Shown: positions 54,653-63,742, counted from the first letter of the stretch. The stretch: DNA of 64,000 bases from CAIVAT01 sp964355945 (GCA_964355945.1 CAYHGE010000007.1:1-64000), one strand, 5' to 3'. Numbers and translations are program-made. Notes: generated by a model not told the origin, from the letters alone.

Positions 54653-55429
54653 TTACCTGTGATGGGATAAAGTGGTGTTTCTGACGTCAATGAGTTTTGC
54701 CAGGATGCTGATGGCAATCTCTCCGGGTGTTTCTGCGTTAAATTTTATTCCGATTGGCATGTCGATTCCGGCAAGTTCTTCTGGGGTGAGAATATGCTCT
54801 TCCAGGAACCTTTGTTTCAATAAATCCACCTTTCGGTTACTGCCGATCATTCCAACGTAGGCATGTGGTTTTCGGGCAACAACAGCCAGTATATTCTCAT
54901 CGCTCACGTGTTTTGGGGTAACGATTACGATGTAGGTGTGTTCATCAAACACCGACTCTTCAATTGCCTGGAAATAGTCCTTAATGATGCAGTTGAATCC
55001 TTCAAACGCCGGATCGCGGAAGATATCTTCCCGGGGATCGAAAAGCGTCACCGTAAAATCAAGCTCACGTGCAAACCCGGCCAGTGATTTTCCGATATGG
55101 CCGGCTCCGAAAATGTAAAGCTTCTTTAATGGATTCAATGGCTCAATATAGACTTCCATCATGCCCCCGCAGTGCATGCCAAGGTCTTTGTTGAGGTTAA
55201 AGGATACCTTTGCCGGGTTGCCCGATGCAATCAGTATTACAGCCATTTCAGCCACTTCCTTCTCAATACTTCCACCCCCGATGCTTCCATAGATAGAACC
55301 ATTGGCATAGACGATCATTTTTGCGCCCTGCTTTCGTGGTGTCGATCCTTTGGTGTCAATGACAATGCATAAGGCTGCCTGATGCATGCCATGGATTATC
55401 TCTTCAGTTTTTGCTAAAATACCTTGCAT
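54653..55429 (-). CDS. xdhC: XdhC-family molybdenum-cofactor insertion chaperone
   Basis: 258 residues. The N-terminal XdhC/CoxI domain (CIVIDTKGSTPRKQGAKMIVY, GSIGGGSIEKEV) and the C-terminal Rossmann domain (YIFGAGHIGKSLAGFAR) are both present. XdhC binds the molybdenum cofactor, helps its sulfuration and delivers it to the XdhB subunit. The gene is 11 bp before xdhA, consistent with a dedicated chaperone. Confidence 0.9.
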   Translation of the reverse strand: MQGILAKTEEIIHGMHQAALCIVIDTKGSTPRKQGAKMIVYANGSIYGSIGGGSIEKEVAEMAVILIASGNPAKVSFNLNKDLGMHCGGMMEVYIEPLNPLKKLYIFGAGHIGKSLAGFARELDFTVTLFDPREDIFRDPAFEGFNCIIKDYFQAIEESVFDEHTYIVIVTPKHVSDENILAVVARKPHAYVGMIGSNRKVDLLKQRFLEEHILTPEELAGIDMPIGIKFNAETPGEIAISILAKLIDVRNTTLSHHR

Positions 55430-55483
55430 GGAGTTTATCAGGTTTGTAGATCAAACGCAACGGGGAGTGTAAAATTACAACAT

Positions 55484-56071
55484 TTAAAGCGAAAAATTAC
55501 GCCAGTGCAAGAATTGTTTGTAATCGTCGGGCGTATTTATGTTCCAGAGGATTCTTTCATCGGGGAAATCCACTTCAGTGCGTGTCATCTGCTGAAGGAC
55601 CTCGCGGAAATCGGGTAACTCTGCCATCCTGCGGAAAAAGTCCACCGCTTTGGTGCCAAGCAGAATGGGATGTCCTCCCTGCCCCTGATAAACGGGCACG
55701 GCATAACCATCATGGGGAACCGATTCAATCAACCGGTCGAGCAGCAGCGGATCGAGGAATGGATTGTCAACATTCTGTATAAAGCAGGCACTGCCTGCCG
55801 GAACCTGTTTTAGCCCAAGTAAAACCGACCACGAGCGGCCTTTCTCCAGCGTGTGGTTCACCACAGTAATGACCTTTTCGGATTGAAACCGTAGATTGTC
55901 AAACTTTTCGTTCACGACCAATATTACCGGTTTGCAGCCATAAGCGCCGAAGCAATTCACCAGGTGTCCGGCAAAGGTTACCCCTTCACGGATTGACAGC
56001 AGTGCTTTGTCGCCACCCATCCGGGTGGAATTTCCGGCGGCGGGGATTACTGCTGAGATTGATTGTTGCAT
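55484..56071 (-). CDS. mocA: MocA-like molybdenum cofactor nucleotidyltransferase
   Basis: 195 residues. NTP-transferase signature AVIPAAGNSTRMGGDKALLSI at the N-terminus, then FIQNVDNPFLDPLLLDRL. The fold is that of MocA/MobA; MocA attaches CMP to molybdopterin to form the dinucleotide cofactor of several molybdenum hydroxylases. Its place upstream of xdhC supports that job, but substrate nucleotide (CTP or GTP) cannot be read here. First gene of the minus-strand xdh operon; divergent from the acyl-CoA ligase. Confidence 0.8.
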   Translation of the reverse strand: MQQSISAVIPAAGNSTRMGGDKALLSIREGVTFAGHLVNCFGAYGCKPVILVVNEKFDNLRFQSEKVITVVNHTLEKGRSWSVLLGLKQVPAGSACFIQNVDNPFLDPLLLDRLIESVPHDGYAVPVYQGQGGHPILLGTKAVDFFRRMAELPDFREVLQQMTRTEVDFPDERILWNINTPDDYKQFLHWRNFSL

Positions 56072-56144
56072 TTAGGTTTGCTATTTATTGCACGAAGATA
56101 AGGGAAGGTTTGACGAAGTTACACGAAAATCAAACGATTATGCT

Positions 56145-56152
56145 TATCTTTG
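56145..56152 (+). promoter_or_regulatory. Bacteroidota -7 element for the acyl-CoA ligase
   Basis: TATCTTTG fits the TAnnTTTG consensus and is 70 bp before the ligase ATG at 56223. The transcript would begin at about 56159 and carry a leader with a hairpin. Confidence 0.55.
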
Positions 56153-56174
56153 CATCAATAATATCCTCAACGCT

Positions 56175-56204
56175 GCCCCTGCGAGCGACTTTCGGGGGCT
56201 TTTT
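56175..56204 (+). terminator. Leader hairpin with T-run before the acyl-CoA ligase
   Basis: GCCCC (56175-56179) can pair with GGGGC (56195-56199) and is followed by TTTTT. Lying between promoter and start codon it may act as a transcription attenuator. The stem is short, so this is a weak call. Confidence 0.35.
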
Positions 56205-56222
56205 CGTGGTAAAAAACAAATC

Positions 56223-57866
56223 ATGGAAGATAGACCCAGGTTAACATTTCCCTCCTTTTTTGCAAATACATTAACTCAGTTTGGCGACCGGTATGCCATG
56301 TCACTTGTTGGCAGGGAGCCGCTTACCTACAAAGAGCTCAATGACCGGATCAAGGCTGCCATGGCATTTCTTGAGAAACTTGGCATTCAGCCTGGCGACA
56401 AAGTTGCCATCCTGAGCACGAACCAGCCCGAATGGGGAGTTGTTTACTATGCGGTTACCTTCATGGGTGCGGTGGTTGTGCCTTTGTTGCCTGAATTCCT
56501 GCCCACTGAAATATCTGCGTTGCTCGAACATTCTGAAACACGGATTATTTTTGCATCCGAGGGATTATTGCCCAAACTGGTTGGCATTACCACCGGCCTG
56601 TTGCAGGAAGTGATTAAAATTGAAGATTTTTCAGTGGTGCGATCACATACAGGGCTGGCTGTTTTCGATCCGGGTGCGAAGCCAGCCGGAACATACGAGG
56701 TGGAAGAAGATGCGCTGGCGGCCATCATTTACACCTCCGGAACAACCGGAACTCCCAAGGGTGTCATGCTTTCACATAAAAATATCTGTTTCACCGCCAT
56801 CAAGGGCCATGAAATACAACCCATCAAGGAAACTGACCGTTTTCTCTCCATACTCCCGCTTTCTCATACCTACGAAAACACGCTTGGACTAATTCTGCCC
56901 ATGTACCGTGGCGCCTGTGTTTATTACCTTGGAAAACCACCCACGCCTGCCCTGTTGCTTCCTGCCCTGCTCGAAGTGAAGCCCACCACGATGCTCACGG
57001 TTCCGATGATTATTGAAAAGATATTCCGGTCAAAGGTACTTCCTGTTTTCACGGAGAACAAGGTGCTTAATGTATTGTATAAAATTCCATCCATCAGAAA
57101 GTTACTGCATCGCGCAGCCGGAAAAAAATTGATGGTCACCTTTGGCGGTAAGCTTTGCTTCTTCGGTGTTGGAGGTGCAAAACTGAATAAAACAGTTGAA
57201 CGATTCCTGATCGAAGCCCGGTTCCCTTATGCTGTGGGGTATGGTCTCACTGAGTGTGCACCGCTGCTGGCAGGGTTCAATCCCCAGCATCCCATGTTGC
57301 AGTCTACCGGCCCTGCCTGTATTGGTGTCGAGTTGAAAATTGTTAAAGTGGATGATCGCACCAGCGAAGGCGAAATATGGGCAAAAGGACCCAATGTTAT
57401 GAAAGGCTACTACAAAGAACCAAAACTGACCGACGAAATCATTACACCCGACGGATGGCTTAAAACCGGTGATCTTGGGGCTTTTGATCCCGCCGGAAAC
57501 CTCTATATCAAAGGTAGGGTAAAAAGCATGATCGTCCGGTCAAACGGGGAAAATGTCTATCCTGAAGATATTGAATCGGTTATCAATAATTTTCGCCATG
57601 TAGTTGAATCCCTGGTGGTTGAGAAAAAAGGCAAACTCATCGCCCTGGTTCATTTTAACCAGGAAGAGATAGAACAACGCTATCAATACCTTAAAATCGA
57701 AGTAGCCAACTATGTTGAGCAAAAAACCGAAGAACTCCGGATGGAACTTCAGGAATATGTGAACTCCCGGGTCAATAAATTCTCACAGGTACAGCTCGTT
57801 GTGGCACAACCCGACCCATTTCAGAAAACGGCTACCCAGAAGATCAAGCGGTTCATGTACACCTGA
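56223..57866 (+). CDS. Long-chain fatty-acid-CoA ligase (AMP-forming)
   Basis: 547 residues from the ATG at 56223; the TTG at 56088 would start in the promoter. AMP-binding motifs: IIYTSGTTGTPKGVMLSHKN, GYGLTECAPLLAG, GWLKTGDLGAF and RSNGENVYPEDIE. The enzyme activates fatty acids as acyl-AMP and then acyl-CoA in the cytosol. The C-terminus is extended by a coiled-coil-like segment (QQEEIEQR-type, residues about 475-520) seen in some Bacteroidota members. The acyl-CoA dehydrogenase at the window end suggests fatty-acid oxidation nearby, though not one operon. Confidence 0.9.
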   Translation: MEDRPRLTFPSFFANTLTQFGDRYAMSLVGREPLTYKELNDRIKAAMAFLEKLGIQPGDKVAILSTNQPEWGVVYYAVTFMGAVVVPLLPEFLPTEISALLEHSETRIIFASEGLLPKLVGITTGLLQEVIKIEDFSVVRSHTGLAVFDPGAKPAGTYEVEEDALAAIIYTSGTTGTPKGVMLSHKNICFTAIKGHEIQPIKETDRFLSILPLSHTYENTLGLILPMYRGACVYYLGKPPTPALLLPALLEVKPTTMLTVPMIIEKIFRSKVLPVFTENKVLNVLYKIPSIRKLLHRAAGKKLMVTFGGKLCFFGVGGAKLNKTVERFLIEARFPYAVGYGLTECAPLLAGFNPQHPMLQSTGPACIGVELKIVKVDDRTSEGEIWAKGPNVMKGYYKEPKLTDEIITPDGWLKTGDLGAFDPAGNLYIKGRVKSMIVRSNGENVYPEDIESVINNFRHVVESLVVEKKGKLIALVHFNQEEIEQRYQYLKIEVANYVEQKTEELRMELQEYVNSRVNKFSQVQLVVAQPDPFQKTATQKIKRFMYT

Positions 57867-57910
57867 AATTATTGACGAATAGTTGATTTACAATTGACGA
57901 AGGATGTGCA

Positions 57911-58471
57911 ATGACTGATTCACCCGGAATGTTTGACGAACATAACCTTGAATCTTTGTTCCGGGAGCATTTCACCGGTCTTTGCCAGTTTGCTATGGGC
58001 TATGTAAAGGATTCTGAGACGGCAAAGGAGATCGTTCAGGAAGCTTTTGTGAACCTTTGGGAGAAACGGAACACCATTGATCTTTCAAAACCTGTAAAGA
58101 GTTACCTCTCCACTACCGTCCGCAATAAGTGTCTTAACCATCTTCGCGACCATAAAAAGTTTAGCAGTGACCTGCTGGCACTTGAAAATCTTTCGAACGA
58201 AGCGATTTACAACGCACCGGATAAACTGGTTGAAGCGGATATCCGCTTAACGATTGCCCGGGCAATCGAAGAGCTGCCCGAAAAGTGTCGTGAGATTTTC
58301 AGACTGAGCAGGCATCACAACATGAAATACCAGCAAATTGCTGATCATCTGGAAATCTCCGTAAAAACAGTGGAAACGCAAATGTCAAAGGCATTGCAGC
58401 ACATGCGTGTCCGCCTGGCGGAATATTTACCGGTGTATTTAACAATATTATTATCAACATCATCAGGGTAA
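57911..58471 (+). CDS. ECF sigma factor paired with FecR
   Basis: 186 residues. Region 2 (LFREHFTGLCQFAMGYVKDSETAKEIVQEAFVNLWEKR) and region 4 (ALEELPEKCREIFRLSR, YQQIADHLEISVKTVETQMSKAL-like helix-turn-helix) are complete. This is the Bacteroidota FecI-like type that works with a FecR anti-sigma factor and a TonB receptor having an N-terminal signalling domain, all encoded next. It presumably directs transcription of this locus when the receptor binds its ligand. Autoregulation is suggested by the motif between this gene and fecR. Confidence 0.9.
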   Translation: MTDSPGMFDEHNLESLFREHFTGLCQFAMGYVKDSETAKEIVQEAFVNLWEKRNTIDLSKPVKSYLSTTVRNKCLNHLRDHKKFSSDLLALENLSNEAIYNAPDKLVEADIRLTIARAIEELPEKCREIFRLSRHHNMKYQQIADHLEISVKTVETQMSKALQHMRVRLAEYLPVYLTILLSTSSG

Positions 58472-58493
58472 CAGCAATCCGGGGTGTATTATC
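58464..58493 (+). promoter_or_regulatory. Two-part motif upstream of fecR, candidate ECF promoter
   Basis: CAGGGTAA (58464-58471), 10 nt, GGGTGTATTATC (58482-58493), then nTC. The same two blocks with identical spacing occur at 62633-62662. The first block overlaps the sigma gene stop. It lies 15 bp before the fecR ATG. Conserved spacing favours a promoter or operator read by the locus sigma factor. Confidence 0.55.
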
Positions 58494-58507
58494 ATCGGTA
58501 ACCAATT

Positions 58508-59506
58508 ATGAAAACAGAATCCACATATCATATTAACCTGATTACCAGGTATTTTTATGGAGAAGCCTCCCCTGGAGAGATCCGTGAACTGGAGCAGTGG
58601 GTGAAGGATGATCCAGCCAATGCCAACCTGTTCTCGGAATATCAGAGTACCTGGAAAACCCTCGAAAACGCAAAAATCGAGACCTCCACCGACCTGATCC
58701 TGGAATGGACAGCCCTTCGTTCAAAACTGAAAGCCAACAAAGCCGAAACTCCAAAAGTTCTCTCCTTTTATCTTCGTATCGCGGCCATCTTCCTGCTCCT
58801 TATCATACCGACGTATCTGCTGGTGCGCTATTTTTCTCCCCCGGCTGAAAGGCAATTTGCAGCAGTTCTAGAAATGACCGAACAATCGTTGCCTGACGGC
58901 ACGATCGTTACACTGAACAAGGGTGCGACCCTCTCATTTCCTTCCCGTTTTGAGGGCTCTTTCCGCAAAGTGACCCTGACAGGTGAAGCCTGGTTCGAAG
59001 TAGCCCATGATAAATCAAAACCCTTCATCATCTCAGCCGGAAATGCCCGGATCAGGGTTTTAGGCACCTCCTTTTTTGTGAACACTAAAACATCAGGTAA
59101 TACCAAAGAGGTAATCCTCTCCACCGGAATTGTGAGGGTTTATTATGAAAACAACCCTGAAAAGATGGCTCTTCTATTCCCCGGAGAAAAAGCAGAGATG
59201 TCATCTGACGGAGACGAAATAATCAAAACAACGAATGAGAATGTGAACTACCTTTCGTGGAAAACAAAAAAGATGGTCTTCAGCAACACGCCACTTGTTG
59301 AAGTTGTTGCTCTGCTGACAGAAGTTTATAACAAACGGATCACTTTGACAGGCGAGCAGATGAACGATTGCAGGATTACTGCTACCTTTGACAACCAACC
59401 ACTTCGATCGGTATTGAATGTACTCAAAGCCACCCTCGATTTTCATGTCCGGAGTTCCGGTGCAGGAATCGAACTTTCTGGCCAGGGCTGCAGTCAGAAG
59501 AAGTAA
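58508..59506 (+). CDS. FecR-type anti-sigma factor
   Basis: 332 residues. Cytoplasmic N-terminal DUF4880-like segment (ITRYFYGEASPGEIRELEQWVKDD), one transmembrane helix (LRIAAIFLLLIIPTYLLVRYF, about 88-108), then the periplasmic FecR domain (LPDGTIVTLNKGATLSFPSRF, GEAWFEVAHDKSKPFII) and a C-terminal DUF4974-like domain that contacts the receptor STN domain. It holds the sigma factor inactive until the receptor signals. It ends 10 bp before the receptor start proposed here. Confidence 0.92.
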   Translation: MKTESTYHINLITRYFYGEASPGEIRELEQWVKDDPANANLFSEYQSTWKTLENAKIETSTDLILEWTALRSKLKANKAETPKVLSFYLRIAAIFLLLIIPTYLLVRYFSPPAERQFAAVLEMTEQSLPDGTIVTLNKGATLSFPSRFEGSFRKVTLTGEAWFEVAHDKSKPFIISAGNARIRVLGTSFFVNTKTSGNTKEVILSTGIVRVYYENNPEKMALLFPGEKAEMSSDGDEIIKTTNENVNYLSWKTKKMVFSNTPLVEVVALLTEVYNKRITLTGEQMNDCRITATFDNQPLRSVLNVLKATLDFHVRSSGAGIELSGQGCSQKK

Positions 59507-59516
59507 TTCCGGCAGA

Positions 59517-61790
59517 TTGAAGCATCCGCATTTCACATATCGCATTTTCCTCATTACCATAATTCTGCTATTTTCAGTTCATGCACTTTGCCAGGATCTT
59601 CAGCAAAAAATCACGCTGAAGGTTTCTGACAAATCAATTTCAGAGGTGCTGAAAGAGATCAGCCGCCTGTCGGATATCGATTTTTCCTATAATCCCGTGA
59701 TGGTGCCGGTTGACAAACGTATTTCGGTACATGCCAGAAATAGGACTGTGGCGGAGATTCTGGATATCGTACTGACCTCACACGGAATCGATTACCTGCA
59801 GGTGGAGAGCCATCTTGTATTAAAAAAACATTTACAGCCTGAAGGATTACCGGCAAGTGCCCGCGTTGGAATCCAATCACGATTTACGTTAAGCGGGTAT
59901 CTGAAGGATAAGTTCACCGGGGAAGTCCTGATTGGCGCAAATGTATATCTGAAAGGCACCACCAATGGAGTCATGACCAACGGGTATGGNNNNNNNNNNN
60001 NNNNNNNNNNNNNNNNNNNNNNNNNNNNNNNNNNNNNNNNNNNNNNNNNNNNNNNNNNNNNNNNNNNNNNNNNNNNNNNNNNNNNNNNNATTGACATCAA
60101 GGCAAGGGAAGGCAACATGAAACGATTTGGGTTTTCAGGCAATGTAGGTCCGTATGCATCCAATTTCACGGTGGAAGGTCCCATCATGAGGGACAGGGCT
60201 TCCTTTTTTATCTCCGGGCGGGTGTCAACACTCAATTGGCTCAATAGTCTGCCCATGTTTAACAAAAGTTTCGATTTTCAGTTTTTCGACCTCAACGCCA
60301 AACTGAATTTCAGGCTGAATGACAACAACCGGTTTTTCTTCACTTTTTATACAGGAAGGGATGTGTTCAGCCGGTATCTTTCCACTGAAGTGAACTCCCT
60401 GGGAATCAACTGGGACAATCTCGCCGGCACGTTCCGGTGGAACCATGTATTCACCAGCAAGCTCTTCACCAATACCACCCTGAACTACAGCCGGTACAAT
60501 TATTCACTCAACCTGCCCCAGGAGCAGAATGGTTTCTGGAACTCTTCCATATCCAACATAACGATTAAAACAGATGCCACCTGGTACCTGAACCCGCAGA
60601 ATACCATCCGTTCAGGGATTGAGGTAACGTATCATCATTCAAACCCGGGGAATGTGACACTGGAAGACGGGAGTGATGCCCCGGATGCGCCAAAGGTGGC
60701 GGAATACCATTCCATGGAATATGTTTTTTATGCTTCGGATGAGCAACGGATCGGAAAACGGATATCCTTCCGCTACGGCATCAGGCTTCCCCTCTGGCAG
60801 GATATTGGCAGTACCAGTGTTTACTATTTCGATGCAAACCATCATGTTATCGACACCCTCGCTTATGGAAGCGGCCAGGGTTATTATACCGCATTCAGCC
60901 CGGAACCGAGGGCAAATATTCAGTACCAGATCAATGATAAATCTGCCGTTAAAGCAAGTTATAGCCGCACGACCCAGTTTCTGCAATTGCTCTCCAACTC
61001 AACAAGTCCTTTTACTTCCCTGGAGGTATGGGCATCCTGCGGGCCGAATATCAAACCGCAGAAGGCCGACCAGGTTGCCATTGGCTATTTCAGAGAAATT
61101 GCCGGGTCGAGGTTCAGTTTTTCGGCTGAAGCATACTACAAATGGTTTCAGGACCACCCGGATTACCGCGACCACGCCAACCTCCTTTTCAATACCCTGA
61201 TCGAAGGAGAGTTGCGTTTTGGCAAGGCATGGTCGTACGGGCTTGAACTGATGTTGCGGAAAACCACCGGGAAGTTGACAGGCTGGATCGGTTACACATG
61301 GTCACGGGCGATGATTCAGACTCCGGAGGTCAACAGCGGCAATGTGTATCCGGCCAGTTACGACCGCCCGAATAACCTGAGTGTCAACCTCTCCTGGGAT
61401 GATAAGAAACACTGGATTCTCACTGCCAGCTGGATCTATCTCACCGGCGGAGCACTGACGACTCCTGTCGGATTTTACTACAACAACGGCACTTCCGTTC
61501 CAATTTACGGAGAAAAGAACAACGACCGTCTTCCGGCCTACCACCGGCTTGACTTGTCAGCCACCTACCTGTGCAGCAAACCGGGAAACCGATTTCAGCA
61601 CAGCGTGGGGGTTACCCTTTATAATGCATACGGCAGGTTGAATCCCTTTTCTGTAAATTTCAACAAAATGATGAATGACCAGGGGGATTTTGTGGTACCA
61701 TCGAATCTCAGCGGTTCCTACGACCTGGTACCTACGTCAATCTCCGTTGCGGGAATCATCCCATCTATAAACTATCAATTCAAATTCTGA
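59517..61790 (+). CDS. TonB-dependent receptor with STN signalling domain
   Basis: About 757 residues as assembled, from a TTG at 59517. The first in-frame ATGs (59418, 59445) lie inside fecR and would put 30 extra residues before the signal peptide (YRIFLITIILLFSVHALCQ). Order: STN domain (about 28-95, LKEISRLSDIDFSYN), carboxypeptidase-like beta domain (FTGEVLIGANVYLKGTTNGV), then a gap that removes the plug, then a 22-strand barrel (ending SINYQFKF). The STN domain would signal to FecR. Substrate is unknown; SusC-type partners are not seen, but a DUF4249 lipoprotein follows directly. True length should be longer than shown because 100 N is nominal. Confidence 0.85.
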   Translation: MKHPHFTYRIFLITIILLFSVHALCQDLQQKITLKVSDKSISEVLKEISRLSDIDFSYNPVMVPVDKRISVHARNRTVAEILDIVLTSHGIDYLQVESHLVLKKHLQPEGLPASARVGIQSRFTLSGYLKDKFTGEVLIGANVYLKGTTNGVMTNGYXXXXXXXXXXXXXXXXXXXXXXXXXXXXXXXXXXIDIKAREGNMKRFGFSGNVGPYASNFTVEGPIMRDRASFFISGRVSTLNWLNSLPMFNKSFDFQFFDLNAKLNFRLNDNNRFFFTFYTGRDVFSRYLSTEVNSLGINWDNLAGTFRWNHVFTSKLFTNTTLNYSRYNYSLNLPQEQNGFWNSSISNITIKTDATWYLNPQNTIRSGIEVTYHHSNPGNVTLEDGSDAPDAPKVAEYHSMEYVFYASDEQRIGKRISFRYGIRLPLWQDIGSTSVYYFDANHHVIDTLAYGSGQGYYTAFSPEPRANIQYQINDKSAVKASYSRTTQFLQLLSNSTSPFTSLEVWASCGPNIKPQKADQVAIGYFREIAGSRFSFSAEAYYKWFQDHPDYRDHANLLFNTLIEGELRFGKAWSYGLELMLRKTTGKLTGWIGYTWSRAMIQTPEVNSGNVYPASYDRPNNLSVNLSWDDKKHWILTASWIYLTGGALTTPVGFYYNNGTSVPIYGEKNNDRLPAYHRLDLSATYLCSKPGNRFQHSVGVTLYNAYGRLNPFSVNFNKMMNDQGDFVVPSNLSGSYDLVPTSISVAGIIPSINYQFKF
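59990..60089. other. Assembly gap (100 N) inside the TonB receptor
   Basis: Exactly 100 N. Unlike the other two gaps the edges do not repeat. The sequence resumes at IDIKAREGNMKRFGFSG, after the plug domain, so several hundred bases are probably missing. Confidence 0.8.
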
Positions 61791-62629
61791 TGAGCAGGTT
61801 GTTATTTATCAACGGAATGTTGCTGATCCTGCAGGGGTGTGTGAAAGAGACTGCCTGGGATCTGAAACAGGACATACCACAAAAACTCATCGTAGAGGCC
61901 ATCATCACCGATGAGGTTAAGGTTCATAAGGTTACACTCACTTATTCTGTTGCTGAATTGAACCAGCCTCCGAAAACTGTCACCGGTGCCGGGGTGTTGA
62001 TCAGTAACGAAGATTCCACCTGGCAGTTAACAGAATCGCCGCCCAATTCAGGGGTTTATTGCACCCCATCCGGTTTTTTTGCCCGTCTCGGTAAGAATTA
62101 CACATTGCTCATTACAATTGGCAGCCAGGTGTATACTGCTAAAACGACCATGGTTGCCGGTTTGGTGTTTGACGAGCTTCAATATCGTAAAAATGAGGAG
62201 AATGATCTCTATCATGTGGATTGGGGTGCCAATGCCTTCAGTACCGGCCCTGCAGCGATGTGGGAATTGCTGATCGACTGGTCGATGGTTCCCGGATTTC
62301 AAAACTCAGACTCCCTTGATAACCATGCCAGGATGTTGTTTTACACCCTGCCAACACTGGATGTCAGCGAAGTTTTTGCTCCAATGATGCAATCGGTTTA
62401 TTTTCCTGCAGGAACCATCATCACTGAACGGAGATATTCACTTACCCCGCAACATGCGGAATTTATCAGGGAGATGCTCCTTGAAACCAACTGGACAGGT
62501 GGTCTCTTCACCGTAGCACCTGCAAACGTGAGAACAAATTTCAGCAGCGGGGCGCTGGGATTTTTCGGAGCATGTGCAGTTACAGAACTTTCTGTGACGG
62601 TTGTACCTCTCAAAAAAATATTGAATTAA
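61790..62629 (+). CDS. DUF4249-family outer-membrane lipoprotein
   Basis: 279 residues; lipobox-like LLILQGC near residue 17 and an IPQKLIVEAIITDEVKVHKVTL opening typical of DUF4249. The ATG shares bases with the receptor stop (TGATG), so translation is coupled. DUF4249 proteins usually accompany STN-type TonB receptors and may help ligand capture at the outer membrane; function is not proven. Confidence 0.85.
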   Translation: MSRLLFINGMLLILQGCVKETAWDLKQDIPQKLIVEAIITDEVKVHKVTLTYSVAELNQPPKTVTGAGVLISNEDSTWQLTESPPNSGVYCTPSGFFARLGKNYTLLITIGSQVYTAKTTMVAGLVFDELQYRKNEENDLYHVDWGANAFSTGPAAMWELLIDWSMVPGFQNSDSLDNHARMLFYTLPTLDVSEVFAPMMQSVYFPAGTIITERRYSLTPQHAEFIREMLLETNWTGGLFTVAPANVRTNFSSGALGFFGACAVTELSVTVVPLKKILN

Positions 62630-62632
62630 AGT

Positions 62633-62662
62633 CAGGGTAATCACGATTTCGGGTGTATTATC
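62633..62662 (+). promoter_or_regulatory. Second copy of the two-part motif, upstream of a lipoprotein
   Basis: CAGGGTAA (62633-62640), 10 nt, GGGTGTATTATC (62651-62662). Identical blocks and spacing to 58464-58493. It is non-coding and 41 bp before the ATG at 62704, so shared coding ancestry does not explain the match. Confidence 0.55.
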
Positions 62663-62703
62663 CTCAAGAAACCAAAATCAATACCAACTAAATCCTTAAA
62701 TCT

Positions 62704-63624
62704 ATGAAAACAAAAAACCTGTTCAGCATCGCAATCTTCATGATGGCCATTATCGGACTCACCCTGACAGGGTGCCAGAAAGAAAAAATTGCCGATCCGG
62801 CAAAAGATTCAGCTTCTCTTCAGCAATTGTCCACCGATGAGGAGAGTGTGGAGTCTGCTATGGATGAGTCCATGAATGATCTTAACAACTTCCTATACAC
62901 CGGTGGGTTAAAATCGACCGATTCTCTGCCTTGCAATGCAGTTTTAGATTCAACAACAATCATAAACGACACAATCACAAAATATCTGACCTTCAACGGT
63001 CTGAATTGCAATCAGACCCGCATCCGTACAGGGAAGGTGATCATTAAAAAACTTGTAGGTGTGCAATGGTTTAATCCGGGTGCTATCGTGATAATCAGGC
63101 ACATCGATTTCACCATCACCAAAGTCTCGAATGGGAAATCAATCACCTTCAACAGTGTTAAGTCTCATCAGAATGTCAGTGGCGGCATTATCGGATTTTC
63201 AACCGAGCCTGTGGTTCACAAAGCCTGGGGGCATATTGCAGTCACCTTTACTAATGGCGACACCAAATCGTGGAGTGTTGCCCGCCAGAAAACATTTACC
63301 GGAACATTTCCGGATCTGATCATGACAACCGATGGATTCGGAACTGAAGCCGGGTTCTCCAACCTCGTGGTATGGGGTGTAAACAGGAATAATGAGAATT
63401 TCTACACACAAATCCTCCAATCTGTGGTTCATCGCCAGGCTTGCGACTGGAAGCCTTGTTCAGGGATCAAGAAACATCAAATTCCTGCTGATTCAAAAAG
63501 CGCAACCCTCACATTTGGTTACGACAGCAACAACCAGCCCGTCACAGGCAATGACTGCCCGGTAAAGTACAAACTTGACTGGCAGAAAAACAACAATTCG
63601 GGAACAGTGTATCTCTGGTTGTAG
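62704..63624 (+). CDS. Putative lipoprotein of unknown function
   Basis: 306 residues. Signal peptide with lipobox LTGC (residues about 21-24), so it is anchored by lipid, probably at the outer membrane. Residues 40-70 are Ser/Asp/Glu-rich; the rest is beta-rich with four or more Cys (SLPCNAV, LNCNQTR, QACDWKPCSG, NDCPVKY) that could form disulfides. No family is recognised. It follows the DUF4249 gene and carries its own copy of the two-part motif, so it may belong to the sigma/FecR regulon. Confidence 0.7.
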   Translation: MKTKNLFSIAIFMMAIIGLTLTGCQKEKIADPAKDSASLQQLSTDEESVESAMDESMNDLNNFLYTGGLKSTDSLPCNAVLDSTTIINDTITKYLTFNGLNCNQTRIRTGKVIIKKLVGVQWFNPGAIVIIRHIDFTITKVSNGKSITFNSVKSHQNVSGGIIGFSTEPVVHKAWGHIAVTFTNGDTKSWSVARQKTFTGTFPDLIMTTDGFGTEAGFSNLVVWGVNRNNENFYTQILQSVVHRQACDWKPCSGIKKHQIPADSKSATLTFGYDSNNQPVTGNDCPVKYKLDWQKNNNSGTVYLWL

Positions 63625-63653
63625 AAGCCGGAGTTGCTTTGTATGCCTTTTCT

Positions 63654-63721
63654 ACCGCGAAGGCGCAAAGACACAAAGAACCAGTGATTACCTGTTCTTT
63701 GCGTCTTTGCGCCTTCGCGGT
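63654..63721. terminator. 28-bp inverted repeat, bidirectional terminator-like
   Basis: Arms 63654-63681 and 63694-63721 pair with one mismatch around a 12-nt loop; the outer blocks are ACCGCGAAGGCGCAAAGA and its complement. A T-rich then A-rich tract (TATTTTTTTAAAAAA) follows. It lies between convergent genes and should stop transcription from both sides. The sequence resembles a widespread dispersed element of Bacteroidota. Confidence 0.7.
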
Positions 63722-63742
63722 TATTTTTTTAAAAAATACACA

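Noticed and set aside
56088..56222. Extra 45 residues on the acyl-CoA ligase
   Set aside because: They would span the -7 promoter element and leader hairpin and begin at TTG.
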